NCBI RefSeq assembly: GCF_003315205.1 | Contig: NZ_QNRR01000008.1 | Span: 248,001-312,000, forward strand | DNA: 64,000 nt | Source of the DNA: Roseimicrobium gellanilyticum | GTDB taxonomy: Bacteria; Verrucomicrobiota; Verrucomicrobiia; Verrucomicrobiales; Verrucomicrobiaceae | Reading direction: 5' to 3' | Translations under genes and position numbers: made by a program | Notes under the pieces: generated by a model | The model's database searches: none | What the model was told of the DNA's origin: nothing | The model's input: the letters and a program-made list of their open reading frames with translations, nothing else | Shown: in pieces, positions 63,839 to 64,000 of the stretch | How positions within the stretch are numbered: position 1 is the stretch's first letter | Layout: each line of letters opens with the position of its first letter

Positions 63839-64000
63839 CTAGCCTCTTGAACGGTTGCGACCGAGATTCTCGGCAGCATCTTCAATGACGTCGGACCGAT
63901 CGTTGACGATCCGAGTGATGCCCTTGGTCATGATGCTGACATGGAAGTTTAGTAGTAGTCCCAGAGGCTTGTTCGTAAGTCTGAGGTAGGACAACAATTG
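63839..64000 (-). CDS. GxxExxY-family protein, C-terminal fragment cut by the window edge
   Basis: The last 53 codons and a TAG stop are visible. The peptide QLLSYLRLTNKPLGLLLNFH continues IMTKGITRIVN and ends NRSRG; the LLSYLRLTxKPLGLLxNF pattern is characteristic of the C-terminus of GxxExxY proteins, which have a PD-(D/E)XK-like fold of unclear function. The N-terminus lies beyond the window. The repeat at 63734-63800 starts just past its stop codon. Confidence 0.8.
   Translation of the reverse strand, partial: QLLSYLRLTNKPLGLLLNFHVSIMTKGITRIVNDRSDVIEDAAENLGRNRSRG

Overview
The window is GC-rich, densely coded and free of rRNA, tRNA, phage and insertion-sequence genes. Its gene content points to a Gram-negative (diderm) member of the Verrucomicrobiota, probably near Verrucomicrobium or Roseimicrobium. 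The clues are many secreted sialidase-like BNR proteins, sialate O-acetylesterase modules, a DUF4838 protein with a CBM9-like module, a xanthan-lyase-type FAD enzyme, a GntR/periplasmic-binding regulator, a PAS-AraC regulator, and an outer-membrane barrel plus lipoproteins. This placement is inferred from gene families, not from a marker gene.

Layout. 0.25-10.3 kb: a six-gene minus-strand run for sialoglycan breakdown (a giant esterase-esterase-sialidase fusion, three more sialidase-like proteins, an RraA-like protein and a divergent BNR protein). 10.4-19.4 kb: a CHASE hybrid histidine kinase and an NtrC-type sigma-54 activator, followed by an outer-membrane protein, a cysteine hydrolase, an NCS2-type permease, a biuret amidohydrolase (BiuH-like) and a cupin. 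Sequences resembling sigma-54 (-24/-12) promoters lie before the kinase, the porin and biuH. I read this as a sensor-controlled ureide or biuret nitrogen-scavenging locus, the most interesting system in the window.

19.8-25.6 kb: two small phosphatases, a sialidase-esterase fusion, an FAD-dependent secreted oxidoreductase and a gene with an internal 84-bp duplication. 25.6-30 kb: a BlaI/BlaR1-type pair with two matching palindromic operators, divergent from an AlkC-like DNA glycosylase. 30-40.8 kb: a GntR/LacI-type regulator, a CocE-type hydrolase, citramalate synthase, an OlsF-like acyltransferase, moaC and mogA/moaB, a TfoX-domain protein and YjbQ. 40.8-44 kb: an islet of very small paralogous genes. 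44-52.4 kb: a GT39-like membrane enzyme, DUF5069 and SMI1-like genes, a 7-bp tandem repeat array, an FAD-linked oxidase, and a translationally coupled DGPF/ECF42-type sigma/azoreductase operon. 52.8-64 kb: a Fic protein with a poly-serine tail, a DUF4838 glycan protein, a PAS-AraC regulator, an NlpC/P60 lipoprotein, queE and the end of a GxxExxY gene.

A second theme is an unusual number of intergenic inverted-repeat elements, each with a different sequence (near 14.4, 19.6, 29.9, 31.3, 37.4, 52.6 and 62.9 kb), plus copies of a dispersed CACAGAGAC-type repeat at both ends of the window and beside queE. Most minus-strand start codons were moved downstream of the longest open frame to the methionine that begins a signal peptide or the conserved domain.
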